Made by a program: the position numbers and the translations under genes. A stretch of DNA of 64,000 nucleotides from Siderastrea siderea (Eukaryota; Cnidaria; Anthozoa; Scleractinia; Rhizangiidae): contig OZ034966.1 in assembly GCA_964030785.1 (NCBI GenBank), positions 4,728,152-4,792,151 on the forward strand, read 5' to 3'. The notes beneath the pieces are model-generated. The model saw only the letters and a list, made by a program, of their open reading frames with translations. It was not told where the DNA came from and ran no database searches. This document shows positions 25,270 to 36,109 of the stretch, piece after piece. The stretch's first letter is position 1. Each line of letters begins with the position of its first letter.

Positions 25270-25606
25270 TCGCATCAATTGCCAAGGTTCCAAATTACTC
25301 ACTCTTTATTTAATCATCTCATTCACAGAAGAGTAAATTCGAAATCTGTTAACAGGTCAGAATTTATGGTTAATAAATGCCAGGGTTCAGTATACTTAAA
25401 TACAGAACAATATTTACGTACCCATTGGTGTCTCAAAGTCTGCGACTAGGTAGTTTTTCTTCAATGATCTTATTAATTAATTTCGTAAGGCATTGTGACG
25501 TCATCATGTATTAAATGTCAAGCATAATTATAATTTCTCGTCAGAACGAAACAGGTAGAGCCAAACAAATTTTGTCAGTCCAGTGCGTCCGGGCCCTTAT
25601 GCAACA
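25270..25606 (-). repeat. Possible BEL/Pao 5' LTR
   Basis: On the minus strand, TGTTGCATAAGGGCC at 25606 would be a fitting LTR start, and AATAAA near 25315 a poly(A) signal. A TGG-starting stretch near 25275-25265 could be the primer-binding site. The 3' LTR is outside the window, so the boundaries cannot be checked. Bases 25607-25890 show nothing else. Confidence 0.35.
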
Positions 25607-25890
25607 GACATTACCTCAGCAAAATTAATGTATAGCGACCTACCTCAAATCTAAAGCAGTGGGTATTTATGCTGCAAAAAGAGTAACAGTCCATAAAACT
25701 TCCAGTAAACAAGATGCTTGTGTGTGACTAAAATAAAGTTCTCCTCCAAGTTATGAAATATCAGTTCACTGAAAAACACTGAAGTTAAGGTTTCTTCTGC
25801 TTAGAACCATGCTTCACTGGTCAGCTGCATGCAAATAATGTTTTGAATGGGAGGGATTTTATCTTTTAGGGAGAGAGGAGGCAGCTGCTG

Positions 25891-26292
25891 CAGTAGTAAT
25901 AGCTGAATTCGACAAATACCACCTGATCCCCAGAGTATTATTTTCGTGTTTTAAACCTCCCACCGTAATAACCTCGCCCGCTCGCTCACTCGCTCGCTTC
26001 GGTTATTACGGTGGGAGGTTTAAAACACGAAAATAATACTCTGGGGATCAGGTTGTATTTGTCGAATTCACCTATTACTACTGAACAAGGAGTAAATACC
26101 ACCTCATTCGTACACCTGTATTTACCTCTTTTAAACCACCCAGCGCACAAACCGAAGCAAGCAGGATGGGGGGGGGGGGGCAGTACCAGCGCGGATGTGT
26201 CACGGAAAATCACTTCAGCTATAGAATATAAATATTTTTTCTCAATTGAAGAAATATCTGCGATAGTATATATACCAAGATGGCAGCCGCAC
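25891..26292 (+). repeat. M2 left TIR with terminal hairpin
   Basis: About 400 bp, matched inverted by 42163-42541. The outer part (25892-26082) is itself an inverted repeat: arms of about 85 bases, each from AGTAGTAATAG to GTAATAACC, around a CTCG-rich centre of about 25 bases. The inner part contains a G12 run, a TATATATA element (26268-26275) and the ATG of the first gene with its first four codons. Confidence 0.92.
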
Positions 26293-26718
26293 AAGCCGCT
26301 GGAAAACTTTTACAAAATGTTTTTGCAGAAATGTCGCCAGTATTTGTTGCAATTGCTAGCGGAAAACGCGCCGGCAGCGGGTCCTCTCCGCGAGGTTGTA
26401 CAAAACATATGCGATGAGCGCAGTCCCCTGGAAGAGCGTCTACCCAAACCTCTGCTTCCGCGAAAGTACCCCCCAAAAGTTCCCCCAAAAGCTCCCCCTC
26501 GTCAAAGAAGAGGAATAACAAGGCAGACAATACTGAAAGAGTTTGATCCTATTCAACTGATAAAGAATCGAGAAAAGAGTTATGAGGACATACTTGCAAA
26601 TTTGTTAAAAAAGGTGAGGAAGAGGAAGGTGAAGAAAAAGAAGGCCGTCGTTACATCTTCTGGAGAAAAAGACAAGGACTTGAAAATAACCTTAAAGAAC
26701 AGTTCATGTGAAAGATAA
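26280..26718 (+). pseudogene. Broken first gene of M2, basic protein
   Basis: The ATG at 26280, six bases or so after TATATATACC, starts MAAAQAAGKLL... and stops at 26417. Another frame open through the same stretch continues to 26718 and encodes a proline/lysine-rich basic segment (PKPLLPRKYPPK..., then helical, then KKKKAVV). The two are likely one gene split by a frameshift near 26400, and it may have been the N-terminal part of the polymerase gene or a separate early protein. The start lies inside the TIR. Confidence 0.45.
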
Positions 26719-26744
26719 GGGAGAAGGTCAGAACAGCAGCCTAC

Positions 26745-29700
26745 TTGCGACACAACTATTCTTATTGGTTGGAAAACATCGAAGACGGGACTATTATCCT
26801 GTATTATAAAAACTCAGGAGGCTCACCTTGGATAAACAAGTACGTTGAAGTAGAAAATTGGTTGAGAGAAAAGGAGGAGGCGCGCCTGAACATTGATAAC
26901 ATCGAAAGACCAAACACAAAATGGGTGTTTAGGGGTTTTTCTGATGATGATGTGCTCAACCGACAACCACTGTTGGGCACAGGCCCCTTGCCAGACTGGC
27001 TGCGAAACCCGGCGCATGGCCGGTCGATGCTGGCGCTGGACACCTACCAGGACAACGTGTGTCTCTGGCGCTGCATTGCGGTGCAAGACCAGATCGAAGC
27101 ACAACAGCAGCACGAGAGCTTGCTAAGAGTTTCTTTAAACTCAGAGCTACTCTAAACGACAGCCCGAAAACATCGCTCGATGAACTTGATCGGGTTGAAA
27201 GACACAGATTTCTCGGATTTGGCTCGGTATCCGTGTCTATGAGCCTGAGCGCGAGATTGATGGGGGTGTGGTGTGGCACCTTAGACGAAACCCGCCGGCC
27301 AAGCTGACTATCATTTTGACAATCAGAATTTACGAGGGGCACGCGTTCGTCATCAAGGATATTTCGAAGCTTGCAAGAACGTATGCGTGTTTTTATTGCC
27401 GTGCAAGATTCACTGAAGCTTGCAACCTTCAACGGCATACCCAAACGTGTGCCCAAGGGAAGACGGTGATTGATTGCCCGGCCGAAAGAGTCGAAGCACC
27501 GCAGACAGCTTTCGACAAAGCCTTCTTTCCAAAACATACAGCTTCTCCAGAATCTCTTCGCTGGCTCGAACAAGAAGCGGCGCTGTGGAAAATTCACATT
27601 CACCACGTGGCATGCGGGCACGGCGGCGAGCGGTGGGTTAAGCGCGCACCTGTTGACGGATACGACCCCAAAACGAGGACTGTATTTCAATACCACGGCT
27701 GTCACTGGCATGGATGCCGAAAATGTTACCCGAACGATCGTCATAAAATCATTACTCACAAAGACCAAACACCAGAAGACCGGTTTAAAGCAACTGTAAA
27801 ACGCACAAAAGTGCTCCAAGCTGCTGGCTTCCACGTAGTCGAGGCATGGGCGTGTGAAGTAGGGGAAATAGATGTGGAGCTGCCACGGCCTCAAACGCAA
27901 AGCTTCCCACACGCAATCTTGTACGATTTTGAAGCGTACGGGGATAAGAATCAGCGTGGCATAGTGGCCTCGGTGAGCGTAGTGGAAACTGTGGATTGTG
28001 AGCCCACACACATCTGTGAAAACAACCTAGCGAGGCTTGTCCGCAAGTTCATGGAAGAGCTGGAGCAGCGCGGGAAAAACATCCGGACCAAAGTAGGAGC
28101 AGCGTTCATGCCTGACGAAGTGGAGATGCTTCCAAAAGCGCAGCGCATCAAAATCGAACAATGGTGTGACCAGGTGCCAATTCTCGGGTTCAACTCCGGG
28201 CGATACGATCTGAACCTGATCAGAGAACATTTCGCAGAGCGCCTATCTGACACAACCGGCAAAGTCAGAGTAGCGAAAAACGGAAACAAGATCATGTTCC
28301 TGCTCACTCAGGAATTTCGCTACCTTGACATCATCAACTACCTCGGCCCAGGAACCAGCTATGAAAAGTGGACGAAAGCTTATGAATCCACAGCCGAGAA
28401 ATCGTGGTTCCCATACGAGTGGTTCGATACCCCCGAAAAGCTCGACCACCCTGGGTTCCCGGACTATCCAGCGTGGTACTCACGCCTGAAGGACAGCTAC
28501 GTGCTCACTCGGGATGAATGGGATGGGTGTCAGCGTCTGTTCAAAGAAAAGGGCATACGCACTTTCGCAGACTGGCTGCGCTATTACAACAACCTCGACG
28601 TGGCCCCCGGCCTGGAAGCCTTGGAAAGAATGCGAGCCTTCTACACTGAGAAGGGGATCGACATCCTGAAAGACGCGGTCAGCATTCCGGGGGTTAGCTT
28701 GCATTACCTGCTCCGAGGCGCGGGTGAGCGGGGCGCGGAGCTTACAGCCCCGGCAAAGAAGCCTACGAGATGTTGAAAGGAGCTGTTGTTGGGGGGCCGA
28801 GCCTCGTGTTCACGCGGTACCATGAAGTCGGGGTCACGAAGATCAGGTCACATCAGACAGCGGAACTGCGTCTTTGCCAGCGCATCCTTGGTTACGACGC
28901 CAACGCCCTCTACCTGTCGACGATGCTGGAGGAAATGCCCTGCGGGAAGGAAAAGGTTGTTCACTACACGGGCGGTTGGACTGTTGGAGCCGCCCCGCAT
29001 CTCGCGCAAAGGCTCGAAAACGGGACTTGGTTTGGTTTTGCAGAAGCTGACATCGAAATCCCAAAAAAGTTGTGGCCAAAGTTTGAAGAGATGTGTCCCT
29101 TCTTCTACAACAAAAAGGTGCCTGTCGAAGCCGTGCCGCAGCAAATGCTTGACTACCTGAAGCGCACGGGGCGAAACCGCGGGGACGGAAAAAAATTAGT
29201 GGGAGCGCTTTCCGCCGAAAAGCTGCTGATGTACGCCCCTCTGCTACGCTGGTATGTCGATCACGGGGCGGTGATCACGGCTGTCTATCGAACAATCGAC
29301 TATACCCCCGGCAAGGTCTTTGATTGGTTTGTGGAGCAGGTAACAGAGGCTCGCCGTACAGGAGACGTTGAAAAGAGCAAGGTGCTGCTTGCTGAGGTGT
29401 TCAAACTGTTGGGAAACAGCGGCTACGGGAAACTCATCGAAGCTTTGGAGCGGCAAACGAACGTGATCTTCACCAAAGACGAGAAGGTCGTTGACAGAGC
29501 CTTGCGAAGCGCCTATTTTAGTATTCTAGATGAGGTTGGGCAAGCGTACAAGCTGGAAAGCCGAAAGCCTCGGATCACAATCAGACGGCCGTTCCAGATC
29601 GGAATCACTGTCTACCAGCTTGCAAAGCTTCGAATACTTGAATTTTATTATGACTTTCTTGACAGGTATTTCGACAGAAGAGACTTCGAGCTGATCCAGA

Positions 29701-30130
29701 TGGACACGGACAGTAACTACATGGCCATTTTTGCCGAGCGGCTTGAGGACATTGTTCGGCAGGGGCTGCAAACAGGATGTGAGGCAAAAAAGTTTGGGAC
29801 AAGTGGAGCGGCCGCACTCCTGGGCTCTTTAAGCTCAAATGTGAAGGAAGCAGGATGATTGCGCTCTGCTATTACATCGAGTAACTGGAGGGCAAAAAAA
29901 AGAAGTTCAGCGCGAAGGGGGTGTCAAAGAAGCAGAACGAGATCACGTGGCAGCGTTTCAAGTCAGCGTTGGATGGCAGCAAGGACATGGCAACTAACAT
30001 TGGTTTTCGCATGAACAACGGGAGGATGGTTACGTACGAGCAGCAGAAGCTGGGGTTGGGCGCTTATTACGACAAACGCTGGGTATTGGAAGACGGCATT
30101 CACAGAGAGCCGATCGAGTTTCATAGTTAG
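26745..30130 (+). pseudogene. polB: Family-B DNA polymerase pseudogene of M2
   Basis: Coding sequence runs through at least four frame changes (near 27080-27150, 27290, 28770 and 29860). Recognisable parts in order: an N-terminal domain with DNVCLWRCIAV; a Cys/His finger YACFYCRARFTEACNLQRH; a Polinton endonuclease-like HGCHWHGCRKCYP segment; Exo I YDFEAYGD; Exo II GFNSGRYDLNLI; Exo III YYNNLDVAPG; Pol A YDANALYLS; Pol B KLLGNSGYGKL; Pol C QMDTDSNYM; and the C-terminal ITWQRFKSAL block ending at 30130. Catalytic residues persist but the frame is lost, so no complete enzyme can be made from this copy. Its motif wording differs clearly from M1's polymerase. Confidence 0.88.
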
Positions 30131-31121
30131 ATTGCTGGCGGTAGCTGTGTATCGGGAGGGACAACCAGCAGCTCTTCACGGACAAACCAGCGTTTTGGGC
30201 CGTCAAACAAATAATAGATAACCGGTGCGTCCGGTTTTATCATAATCTTTTCAATCTCGTAAACTTTCAGAGACCAGATTGGGTCGGTAGCTCTTCGGCG
30301 GCCACCTTCAAGTTCACCGGGTTGGTAGAGATAGCGAACACTTGAACCAGAGGGGAGCTTTTTTTCGTTCACACCAACGGGTCTCAAATAAGGGGTCGAG
30401 AGCTTAGCTGAAACAGTTTTTTTTGATGGCCTCAGCAGGTTTCCGACCGGTCAGTCGAGTGACTTCTTTATTCAAAGCTGAAATAACAGCGGGCAATCGT
30501 GTCACCCATTCAGTCGATCTTTTGTTGACTGGGAGGCGCATTTCAACCCCATATTAGTGTCCAAACAGTCGTTCAGCCAGGATGCGGTTGAATCGTTCAA
30601 CGATAGCTTGATCACGGTGAATATCCACACGACCGCGTCTTACCTCGACATTGTTTCGAAAGCAGCTGATTCACAGCGCCCATAAACTCACGACCAGGAT
30701 CTACCTGATGCATTTTTGGCCAACTCAAGGGGCTCCGGCTATAAATCCGTTACAGAGCAGCAGCGACTTCTCTGGCCTCTTTTGTAGTCAACGGTTCGGC
30801 CTCTTTGAAACGAGAGGCCACATCTACCACTGTAAGGGCGTACTTAAAAGTTTTACGGTAGCGTGGTGGGCGATCGTGTGGGAGATAAAGATCGGCTTGG
30901 TGAACTTTGTTTGGAACAGGCACATCAAATTTCGGTCCTGGAATGTACCGCGGCGCTGGTAAGCAAACCTGCCAAAGAGCTTGCTTCCTCAACCAGTTTC
31001 GAGCCACATCTTCGGAGACTTTTGCAGCTTGGGCTAATTTTTTGATCGCTGCAAACCCTTTCCAATACCCTCGCGGGCTGTAATAAATTTTTGACAACCT
31101 ATTGAAACTTTGCGCGCTCAT
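30127..31121 (-). pseudogene. rve-type integrase pseudogene of M2
   Basis: The ATG at 31121 (MSAQSFNRLSKIYY) begins an N-terminal helical domain with YWKGFAAIKKLAQAAKV and the first catalytic region VHQADL, then ALTVVDVASRFKEAEPL. A frame change near 30750 follows. Short pieces with DIHRDQAIVERFNRI (30570-30640) carry the catalytic Glu region, and a C-terminal SH3-like end finishes at 30127. At least two or three frame breaks occur between 30390 and 30750. No chromodomain is seen, unlike M1. It converges with the polymerase, overlapping its stop. Confidence 0.85.
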
Positions 31122-31142
31122 TGTATATCACACAATAAAAAA

Positions 31143-31403
31143 ATGGACGACCCATTTGGTTGTTTGCGAGGTGTGGAGTCGTTCGAGCACGACCTTTACA
31201 AACTGACCTCAGAAATGGTGGAAAAAAAGTTTAATGAACTGCCAAGGATTAATCATTGTCCTTCATGCGAGGTGCACCTAGTTAATGTGATGAATGAGTT
31301 CTGTCGTGAATGCCCAGAATGTCATAGAGTGTTTGAATATGATGATGATGATCAGTTCCAAGAGGTGAGTCCGGCAGATCTGCTGCTCCCTCTGCTTATT
31401 TAA
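31143..31403 (+). CDS. Small zinc-ribbon protein
   Basis: The product is 86 residues starting MDDPFGCLRG (ATG 31143). A TATATCA element lies about 15 bases upstream, as at other M2 genes. Four cysteines in CPSC and CPEC pairs (around residues 36-63) form a likely zinc ribbon, flanked by acidic runs (EYDDDDQ). Such small ribbons in DNA viruses often serve late transcription. It diverges from the integrase gene, 21 bases apart. It may continue in another frame into the next broken gene. Confidence 0.5.
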   Translation: MDDPFGCLRGVESFEHDLYKLTSEMVEKKFNELPRINHCPSCEVHLVNVMNEFCRECPECHRVFEYDDDDQFQEVSPADLLLPLLI

Positions 31404-31419
31404 AAAAGGCTCTTCGGAA

Positions 31420-31693
31420 ATGTTTTCTTTCAACCAGAACTCTTTTCTGGGAAATGTTATTGCTCAATTTCCGGCGAAAACCGGCAAGTCAGTGAACTAT
31501 CCCTGCTTTCTGTACAATTATTTTGAAATGGTCCCTTCTGAAGTCTGGCCCTGTAAAAAAAGAAATTAAGGAATCTATTTCTCATCGCCTTCCTAAATCC
31601 TTTGCAGCTAGGCGATGCGCAAAACAGGAGTTTGATAAATGGCGCAGCACTATTTCTGTTTCAAACCCAACCCCAACTTTTGTTTTAAATTAA
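31420..31693 (+). pseudogene. Frame-broken small gene of M2, unknown
   Basis: The ATG at 31420 opens 49 codons (MFSFNQNSFLGNVIAQF...). At an A7 run (31555-31561) the frame changes, and the alternative frame continues KKEIKESISHRLPKSFAARR to a TAA at 31693. Probably a single gene of about 90 codons, or the rest of the zinc-ribbon gene, with a one-base slip. Its 3' end overlaps the end of the PLA2 gene on the other strand. Confidence 0.4.
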
Positions 31694-32288
31694 TTGTGTT
31701 CCTTGCTGCCGCATGTCCCCACTGCCTTTGTTTCCACGGAACTACGTCGAGAGCCTTCACCATTTTTTTGTCCGCTTTGTGTTTGCATTTTTTTTTTTCA
31801 TTTTCACCGTATTTTTCGTTTCGGTTCGAACAGACACCATAGTCCACGTCATGTTGTATTGCGATCGCGTCTGTTGCCCTCGTTGGCTGTTGATATATTT
31901 GCTTAATCTGACTTGTTTCTGGATCGTAGTTTACCTGCTGTTCAAGGGGATTATATGGCCCGGTATAATTATGGCCCGGTAACGTCCAGCCCCGTTTTGG
32001 TTTGGGGAGTTTTCCAATCGCTGAATGAATGTCAATCCCCGCCCCATGTAAATCCGGTCTGTTTGTTTTGTGGCGTCCGTTTGGTCGAACTTTGGTTGGA
32101 ATTTGATCGAGCATCTCACTGCCAACTTTTTGAAAAACTGGGCGGGCTTTGTCTAGCGTATAATTGATTGCTTTCTTTTGCAAATTGGGGTCTTGCAAAG
32201 CTTCAGACGCGTAATGACGTCCAGCCTCGAGCCCTTTTTTCGCAAGAAACGTGATTCCTTTTTCAATGGCTAGATCACCCACCGTCAT
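31650..32288 (-). CDS. PLA2-like virion protein of M2
   Basis: The product is 212 residues. A helical N-terminal region leads to LHGAG (80-84), which fits the second adenain site type (M/I/L)xGxG. The calcium-loop-like YTGPYN (108-113) and the catalytic HDVDY (146-150) follow, then a basic helix. It is a longer relative of M1's 115-residue protein with the same order of processing site and PLA2 motifs. Its frame is intact, unusual in M2. Role inferred as in parvovirus VP1: membrane passage during entry. Confidence 0.8.
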   Translation of the reverse strand: MTVGDLAIEKGITFLAKKGLEAGRHYASEALQDPNLQKKAINYTLDKARPVFQKVGSEMLDQIPTKVRPNGRHKTNRPDLHGAGIDIHSAIGKLPKPKRGWTLPGHNYTGPYNPLEQQVNYDPETSQIKQIYQQPTRATDAIAIQHDVDYGVCSNRNEKYGENEKKKCKHKADKKMVKALDVVPWKQRQWGHAAARNTINLKQKLGLGLKQK

Positions 32289-32335
32289 AGCGATATTACC
32301 AAGAACACTACCGCCCTCCGCTCAGGAGGGCTCGC

Positions 32336-32485
32336 TTAGTTTCCCGGCAGAAAACGTGTTTTTGTTATTCCGCAACTAGCGCATTTTGCCTTAAAGAGTT
32401 TTCGATTGTTCTTTGTAATTACAACCTTTTCACTTCCTTTCACATTGATGGTGTGCCGTTTTTCTTTCACACAGTACACTTCCAT
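32336..32485 (-). CDS. DUF5679-like mini zinc ribbon
   Basis: The product is 49 residues starting MEVYCVKEKRHT (ATG 32485; GATATAC about 10 bases upstream). It ends with a CASCG knuckle and ITKTRFL. Very short proteins of the form YCVKCK ... KGxCxxCG belong to DUF5679, found in bacteria, large DNA viruses and Maverick-like elements. Here the first pair has lost one cysteine (CVKE instead of CVKC), which would weaken zinc binding, so the gene may be decaying. Confidence 0.6.
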   Translation of the reverse strand: MEVYCVKEKRHTINVKGSEKVVITKNNRKLFKAKCASCGITKTRFLPGN

Positions 32486-32496
32486 TTTTGTATATC

Positions 32497-32950
32497 TTAT
32501 GAAAAAAAATTCTTTACGATGCGTTCGTTTTGAAGGACATTGTCGGTGAACATTTTCAAAATGTTGGCGAAACTTGTGCCTTTGTTTCTTTCGTTTAAAA
32601 AGAGAAGGCAGTGATAACCACATCTCACACTTTTTCCCATTGAATTTGGTTGTCGTTTCTTAAAAAATGTTTGATTCCGTGCACTGACATTTCCTTTTCC
32701 CATTCTAAAGGTGGTGGAAGCCGAAATGAGTAGCAATATTCGTATGTTCCATTTTTGGAACGCCAACAACACACCCAATGAGTTCCCAAATTTCCAAAAT
32801 CATCCAAGTTGATAATGCACTGGGAATGAAACAGAGGTTTCGGTTCATTTCTGCTAAAAATACCTTTGATGGGAATGCGCAGAAAATCGCACCATTTTCT
32901 AAGGTCAATGTTCGAAAGAGGTGTGTCTTTAAACTCTATTTTTAAATAAT
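32497..32950 (-). pseudogene. Adenain-like protease pseudogene of M2
   Basis: One frame open from about 32950 to 32627 includes IDLRKWCDFLRIPIKGIF and the catalytic His block FGNLGTHWVCCW, then YEYCYSFRLPPP. It ends in a stop, and the Cys block VRCGYHCLLFLNE lies in a second frame (32625-32497). No ATG is found at the head of the first frame. A frameshift therefore separates the catalytic His from the Cys, so this copy cannot make an active enzyme. Confidence 0.8.
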
Positions 32951-32954
32951 CATC

Positions 32955-33602
32955 TCAAGCTCCGAAGAAAGGTGGGGGTGGAGGTGGGGGTTGGGGGGAG
33001 CGTCGTGGTCGTGGACGTGGTGGTTGAATTTGCAAGCCTTTCCCGAGTATCTTTTTGACTAAGTCGATAGCCAAAGGTACTCCGATGGACGCTAACATAC
33101 CAAGGAAACCTCCGTATTGTGCGGCGCCTCCCCTTTCAACACCTTGTCTGACAAGATATCGTTCCACTTCCTTTTTCTGAGCAGGATTCATCATCTGGGT
33201 AAGTTTGAAAAGTTCAATTTCCTTCGACCCAAAACCCTTTCCAAATATTTTTTTCAGCACCTTTTCAGCGCCGAAACTCAAACCAGCACTTGCTAACGCC
33301 CCAAGGGCCGGCTTTATCAAAGGTCGTGCCAAATCAAGCACAGCAGAAAACAAGTTTCCACCACGCTGCGCAGTATTTTGAATCTGGGTCTGACTTAATT
33401 TGAGCTCAAGCCCTTTCCCTGCCGCGGCTGTTTTTTTAACTCGTGAGATTTGAGTAGCAGTGAGAAGGAGTTCGTCGCCGCGTCCAATTTGCTCCGGTTT
33501 TACCCTCAGAGCCACAGCTGTTTTCGAAACAGAAGCCTTTTGTAGTTTCTTTTTCTGGCCATCGGTCAGCGCTATTTTATATGGATGATAAGTTGTAGCC
33601 AT
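32955..33602 (-). CDS. pX/pVI-like minor virion protein of M2
   Basis: The product is 215 residues from MATTYHPYKIAL (ATG 33602, TAATATATG about 6 bases upstream). The N-terminal half has repeated short LTxxQxxxLxxA-like helices. TAQRGG near residue 80 is an adenain-type site, and is followed by a hydrophobic amphipathic segment LARPLIKPALGALASAGLSF. The tail is a proline/arginine low-complexity run. The architecture matches M1's QRGG proteins and adenovirus pX/pVI. The frame is intact. Confidence 0.6.
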   Translation of the reverse strand: MATTYHPYKIALTDGQKKKLQKASVSKTAVALRVKPEQIGRGDELLLTATQISRVKKTAAAGKGLELKLSQTQIQNTAQRGGNLFSAVLDLARPLIKPALGALASAGLSFGAEKVLKKIFGKGFGSKEIELFKLTQMMNPAQKKEVERYLVRQGVERGGAAQYGGFLGMLASIGVPLAIDLVKKILGKGLQIQPPRPRPRRSPQPPPPPPPFFGA

Positions 33603-33628
33603 CTTGCATATATTAATTGAGATTTTTT

Positions 33629-34898
33629 TTCTAAACGGCGACAAGTTCATTCCCGATTTGCTTCAGCACAAATTCTTCGGCATTTAAAACCACGGCAAAG
33701 ATTGTGTAATCTTGAGCGTTAGCGGCTTTATTCAGTCTGTCATGGAATTCGAGCTTTTTCGGGTCGCCTGTCACACTTTCTTTGGTGTTTCGTAGATCAA
33801 AGTAGATAATTGGGTATAACTCCTGGAAGTTGGCGAGCTGCAGCTGAACGCCGGTGTTGTAGTCGTTCTTTCTTTATCTGAAATTGATTAAATCATTCAA
33901 AATTCTTATTTTAAAGTCATGGTCGTAATCAAGCTCAGGGTAAAAGCTTGTGCCGTACTGAAGGTGACAAGTGGCTAATCTTGCAGAGTTATCACCGTCG
34001 ATATTGAATGTGTCAAAGATGTAAGGGTTTTGCGTATAAGCATTTTGTTTCCGGGTTTAATTTGTTGAAGGAATACGAAGACATGCTTCGGGTTTTTTAC
34101 CCCAGGTGTAATCAACCACTTACCATTTGCATCCCTTTGGGAGCTGCTGAGATGCAAAACTTCTTTCAGGCATTTCCATTGGGTTGGTCGCAAGAAATTT
34201 TCATTGACCAGGGTTTGTCCTTGGCCAGTAAACTGTAATTGTGGCACCCACAACTCCAACCTACGGACGACAATCCTTCGAGCTGTTCTATCGTTTTGGA
34301 AAATCATTTCTCTGTCGTCTTGCAGAACAATTTCAAACTCAAGTTGCATTGGTGGCAGCAGCCTGTCTGATAGACCTTCGAAGAAGGAGCATCGGTTCAA
34401 AGAGATGACAGTTTGAACTGTCGCACCGCCATGTGACAGAAGTGCCCTTGCCCGCATTCCGACGTTCGTCGCATTGACATCAGTGACCGTGGTGGTGTCA
34501 GAGTCAAGATACCAAAATTGGTTTTTAGCCACGCTTCTCGAAAAATCGTCCGAAAAGTCGAGCAGGTTTTTGATGAAAATAACCTTGTGGATATCGTTGG
34601 CCTCGTACAGAGGTTTTCCCGCTGATTTAAGATTTAAACTTTTGATCAACGAGAAAGAACCGTTGATCGGCGCTGATTCAGTGTCAGCGCCAATGTTTGC
34701 TCCATTTGCCACGGCCTCAAACTTAAAATCGACGCGGAAATAAGCATTGTACCAGTCATAAAAGTTGTCCCGATCTCTTACGGTAAATTTGTGGCCCGAC
34801 GTGTTTTGCGTTTGGTTATTCCCCGGGTATGTGCGTGGAGTGTCCAAATTTACTTGGACGTATTCAGTCTTCTCAAGATATGGTTGTGATCTGAACAT
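33629..34898 (-). pseudogene. Major capsid protein pseudogene of M2
   Basis: It begins MFRSQPYLEKTE (ATG 34898, GTATAA about 20 bases upstream; an in-frame codon further up is not an ATG). The region FSLIKSLNLKSAGKPLYEAN is equivalent to the SIIKQIDLHLNGTLI block of the M1 capsid protein, which identifies a double jelly-roll protein of another lineage. The frame shifts near 34050, and the coding potential continues in another frame (NIDGDNSARLATCHLQYG) that meets a TAA near 33877. It then resumes (NFQELYPIIYFDLRNTKES) to a stop at 33629. One frameshift plus one nonsense codon disable it. Confidence 0.82.
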
Positions 34899-34963
34899 CT
34901 TAACACAAACGGTTATACTAAGGGAAAATTTTTTCAATTAAATTTCGTTTGCCAAAAGTCGAT

Positions 34964-35314
34964 TTAATTTAAGGCGGCCGATGGAGAGAGAGAGGGTTTT
35001 TTCGGCACTTGGTTTTGCAAAATGTTTTCAAGTTTCTTTTTTGCATCCTGCGACACCTTACGCTTTCGCAGTATTTTTTGAATTTGTTTTGATCCTTTTT
35101 CGACAGCAATTTCGCCGACCTTCTGCCCCGCTTTTTCAGCGACTGTTTTTGTAGCTTTGTCGGCGGCTGTCTTTAACACATTCTTTGCAGTGCCTTTGAA
35201 AGCTTTGCCAATGGCCATAAGAGTGTCACGGATCAAGCCCGACCCCTTGTGTTTATATCGATACCTTCCAACGTTTGGGTCAAAAACGTTTGTCCACTCA
35301 CTTGGGTGATTCAT
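34964..35314 (-). CDS. Basic minor capsid-type protein of M2
   Basis: The product is 116 residues from the ATG at 35314, with AATATATACACC just upstream. It starts MNHPSEWTNVFDPNVGRYRY, then a helical lysine/alanine-rich body (KAFKGTAKNVLKTAADKATK) and a KRKVSQ basic patch. It sits immediately upstream of the MCP gene, as does M1's 14778-15140 gene, and both have a similar basic, helical design, so they may be equivalents. The frame is intact. Confidence 0.55.
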   Translation of the reverse strand: MNHPSEWTNVFDPNVGRYRYKHKGSGLIRDTLMAIGKAFKGTAKNVLKTAADKATKTVAEKAGQKVGEIAVEKGSKQIQKILRKRKVSQDAKKKLENILQNQVPKKPSLSPSAALN

Positions 35315-35344
35315 GGTGTATATATTAAAGACAACAAAAAATCC

Positions 35345-36109
35345 TTACTCTTTTTCAATCATTATGCTGACAGCAACGTCAATCCCGTTGAGATCCAGGG
35401 GGTTGCCTCTTCCGTCCGTCACCCAAATCCTTATTGAATAAATATTGCTTCTGTTCACAGGATGCCGCTCAAGCCAATACGGTTCCTTTTGAAACGGATG
35501 ACTGACCTCAAGCCCTGGTGTTGAAAAACTGTATAAGACATCGCTTGGAACATCGTTTGCTCGCCGGCTGATCAGATCGCAGTGGAGAAACACCCAATCA
35601 ACGCTTCTTGTGATATTCGGGACCATTGCTCCGACAAAATTCTTTTTTCCCGTCTAAATCCTTTTTTCATAACCAAGCAATTCTGCGAACTCGCCTTCAG
35701 AAAGGTCAAGCTCATAATTTTCATGCATCAGAATGACAACCCGGAATATCGTCATATCGAAATACAGAGTGAAAATGAAATCACTGTCTTTGTCTTTCGG
35801 GTCCACCTTATGGGTTTGGGTGTGAAGAAAACTGTTGATGTCAGAGTACATCATACATTCCGTTCGGAAAAATCAAGGTCTGCCACTCTTCAGTTTTCTT
35901 TCTCCAGCGAATTTTGTTGTTACCAAAAGAGACATCGATGTTGTACCATGAGTAGCTCATTGTGATAAGTTTGTTTAGCGCGGCTTTATAGTTTCCTGAC
36001 CAAAGTAGATCGGAGGTTGAAAGTTTATTGTGAAATCGTGTGAAACCTGGCGCCCCCCGGTTCTTTGTTGTTTTGCGAGGCTTGAGTCAAGCAGAAGATT
36101 TAACGACAT
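35345..36109 (-). pseudogene. Penton-like minor capsid pseudogene of M2
   Basis: The ATG at 36109 (MSLNLLLDSS) is preceded by TATATAA. The N-terminal FTINFQPPIYF strand, then NYKAALNKLITMSYSWYNI, then FIFTLYFDMTIF, and the C-terminal RSNIYSIRIWVTDGRGN block ending NGIDVAVSIMIEKE belong to the single jelly-roll minor capsid family. Frame changes near 36000, 35850 and 35650 break it. The start codon overlaps the stop of the upstream gene by one base (TAATG). Confidence 0.75.

Larger units (their letters stand above)
22864..25606 (-). mobile_element. BEL/Pao LTR retrotransposon, 5' half (host of M1)
   Basis: Minus-strand order from 25606: a possible 5' LTR, gag (25241-23712), aspartic protease (23620-22865), then M1, then RT-RNase H at 1828-1. 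The ATTAGC duplication marks the cut inside pol. The gag-pol frame carries one stop (near 24486) and two frame changes (near 23715 and in an A7 run near 22940), so this copy was not fully coding. Confidence 0.85.

Noticed and set aside
25885..25891. Exact base of the M2 boundary
   Set aside because: The CTG repeat at both edges allows several equivalent alignments; only an approximate edge is given.
26745..30130. Introns in the M2 polymerase gene
   Set aside because: The frames overlap each other without gaps flanked by GT...AG, which fits indels better than splicing.
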